Part shown: positions 7,258-10,079 of the stretch, piece after piece
How positions within the stretch are numbered: position 1 is the first letter of the stretch
Layout of the letters: every line of letters starts with the position of its first letter
Source of the DNA: an uncultured Moraxella sp.
Lineage (GTDB): Bacteria; Pseudomonadota; Gammaproteobacteria; Pseudomonadales; Moraxellaceae
Assembly: GCA_927911235.1 (NCBI GenBank)
Contig: CAKMOY010000150.1
Location: 1 to 10,079, forward strand
DNA: 10,079 nt
Direction: 5' to 3'
Made by a program: the position numbers and the translations under genes
The notes under the pieces: model-generated
What the model was told of the DNA's origin: nothing
Databases searched by the model: none
Seen by the model: only the letters and a program-made list of their open reading frames with translations

Positions 7258-9264
7258 TTATTCATTCGGTCGTGGTGGCATTGGGTTATTTGTACTAACA
7301 TTCTCACCATTTACCGAACGAGCGATTTTATCCGCCACCACATGATTGATGATACCATTTAACGTGCTGGATTTTTCTGCCAAGCCGTCAATCGCCTTAC
7401 CGATAGACAAGGATTTGGCAAAATTGTTAAAGAAGTGGTCTTCGCCACCGACAATATCAATCTTCGCACGCTCAAGGGCAGTCGAAAGCACCACCGCATT
7501 TTCTTTAGCGATTTCTTTGCCTGCTTCAATAGATGCTAAAGCTTCTTTTAATGCCGTTTCTAAGCTCATGCGGTATTCTTCATGCTCACGAGCAGATGTA
7601 CTCATGCTATCCATCGCATTGAATTTGTCCACCAAGCCGTCCGCTTCGGCTTTGAAGTGTTCACGAGTAACTTCCGCTTTGGCAAGTCCGACTTCACGCT
7701 CAGCAGTCGCATTGGATTGACCACGAGCAGCGATGACTTCGGCATCTGCCATGCCGATTTCTCGGTCGGCTTGGGCTTGGGCTTGTCCAGATTTTAGGCG
7801 AGCTTCGGCTTCGGCTTCGCCCGTGGCTTTTATCACATTGGCTTTGGCAAGTCCTTCTTTTTCTAGGGCTGCGGCTTTGGCTTCTAATACCACAGCTTCC
7901 GCCATGCCATGAGCGGATTCTTCGGCTTTAATGCCTTCAGCAAGTTTGATTTTGGCATCGGCTTCTTTTTGTGCAGAGTCCAGTTTGGCTTGGGCAAGGG
8001 TAATGATTTCTTGGGCTTTGTATTTGGCGGATTGCTCTTCGGCTTCCGCTTGTTTGACTTGGCGGACTTTGATTTCTTCGGCTTCCGCTTCTGCTGCTAA
8101 CACACGAGTTTGTTTGGCTCGGTCGGCTTCCGACACTTCACGTACTTCTTTAATGCGTTCTTCTTCCATTGCCACCGTTTTGTCCACCGCCACACGCTCA
8201 CGAATGACGTTGGCGATTTCTTTTTTCTCAAGTTCAATCGCTCGGTCAGCCTCAATGCGTTGCAATTCCACTTCACGCTCACGAGCCACTATTTCCAACG
8301 CACGAGCTTTGGCGACTTTTTCTTCTTCAATGGCGACCGCTCGCAGACGGTTTTGTTCAGCGACTTCAATTTCACGTTGTTGATTTTCACGTTGCACCGC
8401 CAAATCTTGCTCAACGAGAATAATCGCACTTTCGGATTTTTTGCGTTCTTCTTCTTGTACTTTTTTGGTTTCCGCCTCTTCACGAGCGACCACAGATGCA
8501 ATCTCACGTTTTTGGCGAGCTTCGGCATCGGCTTGTTGGCGTTCTAGTTCGTACATGGCTTCGGCAGTTTCTACATTTTTCTTTTTAATTGCCAATTCTT
8601 CATCACGTTCTAGTTCGTTGGTACGCACGTTTTGGGCGGCGGTAATTTCGGTAATTTTGCGAATGCCTTCCGCATCCAAAATATTATTGGGGTCAAGCGA
8701 TGCTTTTGGCGTTTGTTCAAGGTAATCAATCGCCACGTCTTCAAGCACATAACCGTTCAAATCGTTGCCAATTTCACGAATAATGCGTTCACGAAATTCA
8801 CTACGATTTTCAAAAAGTTTAACAAAATCAATCTGTTTACCAACGGTTTTTAATGCTTCAGAAAATTTGGCATTAAACAATTCATTCACCGCCATTTTAT
8901 CCGATGCACGCTCCACACCCACCGCTTTGGCGACTTTTAACACATCTTCTTCAGTTTCGTTCACACGCAGATAAAACGCCACCGTAATGTCCGCACGCAT
9001 ATTATCACGGCAAATCAAGCCTTCCTTGCCACGTCTGTCCACTTCAAGCGTGATAAGCGAAATCCGCATCAGCTCCTTTTTGTTAATCACAGGCCACACC
9101 AAGCCACCATCAAACCGCACAGAAATCTTGTGCATACCATTAATGATAAGTGCCGTGCCTTGCTCCACCTTGTTATAAAAGGCTTTGAACATCAATAGCA
9201 CCGCCATTACTACAACAAATACCAACACAACCACTGTGCCAAGCATAATCAAGGTTTGAATCAT
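7258..9264 (-). CDS. yqiK: Flotillin-like SPFH/Band 7 membrane protein (YqiK type)
   Basis: This is a membrane scaffold protein of the flotillin group. Such proteins anchor in the inner membrane, oligomerise and organise membrane domains. Residues 4-26 form one strongly hydrophobic helix, followed by a Lys and the SPFH/Band 7 domain (about 30-200, with Glu-Gln-Gly-Thr-Ala-Leu-Ile-Ile near its start). A very long charged coiled coil (about 203-560) follows, rich in Glu, Ala, Lys and Arg with many Ala-Glu-Ala steps as in flotillins. A shorter helical region (about 570-650) ends in an Asn/Pro-rich tail. At 668 residues it is longer than Escherichia coli YqiK (about 550), mostly in the coiled and C-terminal parts. 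The start is well placed: AAGGA at 9272-9276, 7 nt before ATG. It lies 67 bases after a YqiJ-like gene, the same pair and order as in Escherichia coli, which supports the identification. The partner ATPase is downstream. The client is unknown. Confidence 0.9.
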   Translation of the reverse strand: MIQTLIMLGTVVVLVFVVVMAVLLMFKAFYNKVEQGTALIINGMHKISVRFDGGLVWPVINKKELMRISLITLEVDRRGKEGLICRDNMRADITVAFYLRVNETEEDVLKVAKAVGVERASDKMAVNELFNAKFSEALKTVGKQIDFVKLFENRSEFRERIIREIGNDLNGYVLEDVAIDYLEQTPKASLDPNNILDAEGIRKITEITAAQNVRTNELERDEELAIKKKNVETAEAMYELERQQADAEARQKREIASVVAREEAETKKVQEEERKKSESAIILVEQDLAVQRENQQREIEVAEQNRLRAVAIEEEKVAKARALEIVAREREVELQRIEADRAIELEKKEIANVIRERVAVDKTVAMEEERIKEVREVSEADRAKQTRVLAAEAEAEEIKVRQVKQAEAEEQSAKYKAQEIITLAQAKLDSAQKEADAKIKLAEGIKAEESAHGMAEAVVLEAKAAALEKEGLAKANVIKATGEAEAEARLKSGQAQAQADREIGMADAEVIAARGQSNATAEREVGLAKAEVTREHFKAEADGLVDKFNAMDSMSTSAREHEEYRMSLETALKEALASIEAGKEIAKENAVVLSTALERAKIDIVGGEDHFFNNFAKSLSIGKAIDGLAEKSSTLNGIINHVVADKIARSVNGENVSTNNPMPPRPNE

Positions 9265-9295
9265 AACTGTTTCCTTTTGTTAAAAATTTGTGAAA

Positions 9296-9330
9296 ATTAT
9301 TAAAAAACAATAAAAAAGATTATTAAAAAA
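9296..9330. repeat. Two 12-bp A/T direct repeats in the yqiJ-yqiK gap
   Basis: ATTATTAAAAAA occurs at 9296-9307 and again at 9319-9330, 23 bases start to start, in the 67-base gap (9265-9331) between the YqiJ-like and flotillin genes. The A tracts are spaced by about two helical turns, so the segment may be curved or serve as an upstream element for flotillin expression. I see no convincing -35 box. Simple A/T richness could equally explain it. Confidence 0.45.
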
Positions 9331-9331
9331 A

Positions 9332-9973
9332 TTAACTATCCGCAACCACATGATACGCATTTTGTTCGCTTAAATACGCCATCAATCGCACTTTATCGCC
9401 TTGTGAAAAAGTCGTATCAAACGCTCGCACCTTTAAAATCAAGCCTGCACCACCATCTTCTAGCACCGCTTCGCCATAATCTTTATCTACCGTCATGGTT
9501 CGCACCGTTGCCACTTTGCCAAGTAGCCTACTTGCGGTGGTCGTGGGGTTGCTTTTGGCGACACGGCGTATCGGTCGCACAAACAGACTGGTCAGCCACA
9601 AGGCAATTGCCACCGTTGCCAGTAGCACCACCGCCCCAAGCGTGGTTCTTAACACCACATTGGCAAGCAAATCTTGGCTCACAAATGCCAACACATTCAT
9701 CAACACAAAACTAACTATCCAGCCAATCAAGCTAAAAAATGTCAAAATAATCAAAATCGGCACATCATTTAGCCCAAATTTCATCAGCAAGCCTGCCAAC
9801 ATATCGCCATCGCCAAATTCCATATCACCGCTATCTAACTCAAACACGCCAAGCAACACCGTCAGCCAATACAGCATGACAAACAGCACCAAGCCTGTAA
9901 AAATCACAGTCGGAAAAATGCTAATGTGAAACAAAAACAGCGACATCGCACCACTTTGCAAAAAATCGGACAT
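9332..9973 (-). CDS. yqiJ: YqiJ-like inner-membrane protein with OB/NfeD-like domain
   Basis: This 213-residue membrane protein is of the YqiJ/DUF1449 type, the usual genetic partner of a YqiK flotillin. Three hydrophobic segments are visible (about 19-43, 71-97 and 105-132). The loop between the first two is acidic and Gly-rich (about 45-60). After the third, an Arg-Pro-Ile-Arg-Arg stretch suggests that the C-terminal part faces the cytoplasm. Residues about 147-213 show the beta-barrel pattern of OB/NfeD-like domains: Leu-Gly-Lys-Val-Ala-Thr-Val, Gly-Glu-Ala-Val, a Gly-Asp-Lys-Val-Arg turn and a final Tyr-His-Val-Val. Known family proteins of this kind bind or regulate SPFH partners. The length is close to Escherichia coli YqiJ (about 209). 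The start is set at ATG 9973-9971 because GGGAG sits 6 nt before it. The frame also has a TTG six bases upstream (9979-9977), but that directly abuts the ribosome site. It is the first gene of the minus-strand operon. Confidence 0.85.
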   Translation of the reverse strand: MSDFLQSGAMSLFLFHISIFPTVIFTGLVLFVMLYWLTVLLGVFELDSGDMEFGDGDMLAGLLMKFGLNDVPILIILTFFSLIGWIVSFVLMNVLAFVSQDLLANVVLRTTLGAVVLLATVAIALWLTSLFVRPIRRVAKSNPTTTASRLLGKVATVRTMTVDKDYGEAVLEDGGAGLILKVRAFDTTFSQGDKVRLMAYLSEQNAYHVVADS

Positions 9974-9979
9974 GGGCAA

Positions 9980-9984
9980 CTCCC
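9980..9984 (-). promoter_or_regulatory. Ribosome binding site GGGAG that fixes the yqiJ start
   Basis: GGGAG on the minus strand ends 6 nt before the ATG at 9973 and 0 nt before the in-frame TTG at 9979. The spacing fits only the ATG, so the protein is 213 and not 215 residues long. Confidence 0.75.
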
Positions 9985-10017
9985 AAGGTAATTATCATTT
10001 TTATTTAAAAACCATTT

Positions 10018-10039
10018 GATTTTTAAAGATGATTTTTAA
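10018..10039. repeat. 9-bp direct repeat upstream of the yqiJ operon
   Basis: GATTTTTAA occurs at 10018-10026 and 10031-10039, 13 bases start to start, between the candidate promoter and the yqiJ start. It could be part of a regulatory site, but in such AT-rich DNA it may be chance. Confidence 0.3.
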
Positions 10040-10043
10040 GGTA

Positions 10044-10073
10044 ATTTTGATTAACATATCATACAATTGTTAA
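10044..10073 (-). promoter_or_regulatory. Candidate main promoter of the yqiJ-yqiK-ATPase operon
   Basis: On the minus strand, TTAACA (10073-10068, five of six matches to TTGACA) is followed after 18 bases by CAAAAT (10049-10044, four of six). The transcript would start near 10037 with a leader of about 65 bases. The -10 is weak. The upstream neighbour lies outside the window, so an origin further upstream cannot be excluded. Confidence 0.3.
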
Positions 10074-10079
10074 AAAAAA

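Noticed and set aside
7680..8100. Recurring TTCGGCTT/TTGGCTT words as a tandem DNA repeat
   Set aside because: They follow from repeated Ala-Glu-Ala and Ala-Lys codons of the flotillin coiled coil and have no fixed period.
7931..8547. Long plus-strand open frames (145-150 codons) opposite the flotillin gene
   Set aside because: They mirror the repetitive Glu/Ala/Lys codons of the coiled coil, give Ser/Phe-rich low-complexity products and lack ribosome sites.
9977..9979. TTG as start of the YqiJ-like gene
   Set aside because: It touches the GGGAG ribosome site with no spacing, while the ATG at 9973 has an ideal 6 nt.
9991..9996. GATAAT as a -10 box for yqiJ
   Set aside because: A transcript starting from it would begin inside the ribosome site, and no -35 lies at the right distance.

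Overview
The window holds two transcription units that converge near position 1,300. No RNA gene, CRISPR array, complete insertion sequence or phage gene was found. The DNA is moderately AT-rich, with long A and T runs between genes and TTG-heavy leucine usage. The lipoprotein signal, the YqiJ/YqiK-type pair and a large DUF3686-type ATPase point to a Gram-negative gammaproteobacterium. A Moraxella-like member of the Moraxellaceae is my best guess. That guess rests on overall style and not on a marker gene, so it is weak.

Left unit, plus strand (77-1257): a CapA-family (PGA_cap, metallophosphatase-like) lipoprotein. Its signal peptide and lipobox (77-229) and its catalytic-type body (open from 223 to 1257) lie in different frames. 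The break falls on a six-A run that also forms an in-frame A AAA AAC heptamer (214-220). The gene is therefore a fresh frameshift, phase-variable, translated by -1 frameshifting, or affected by a sequencing error. A 9-bp perfect hairpin (1286-1312) lies between the two convergent units. The first ten bases of the window look like the edge of a second copy, so capA may sit between two copies of a dispersed palindrome.

Right unit, minus strand (read from 9973 down to 1338): a YqiJ-like three-helix membrane protein with a C-terminal OB/NfeD-like domain; a 668-residue flotillin/YqiK-like SPFH protein; a 39-codon ORF not previously obvious; and a 1,899-residue AAA+ ATPase of the type catalogued as 'DNA repair ATPase' (DUF3686). 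The small ORF ends in TAATG, sharing one base with the ATPase start, which suggests translational coupling. The likely picture is a membrane microdomain scaffold (SPFH protein plus its NfeD/OB partner) that recruits or regulates a giant MoxR-like remodelling ATPase. The substrate is unknown. This is the most system-like part of the window; the small ORF and the Q/N-rich tail of the ATPase are its least explained parts.

Non-coding stretches are all short: 1258-1337 (hairpin), 7157-7257 (candidate internal promoter), 9265-9331 (A/T repeats) and 9974-10079 (candidate main promoter). No gap exceeds 300 bases.
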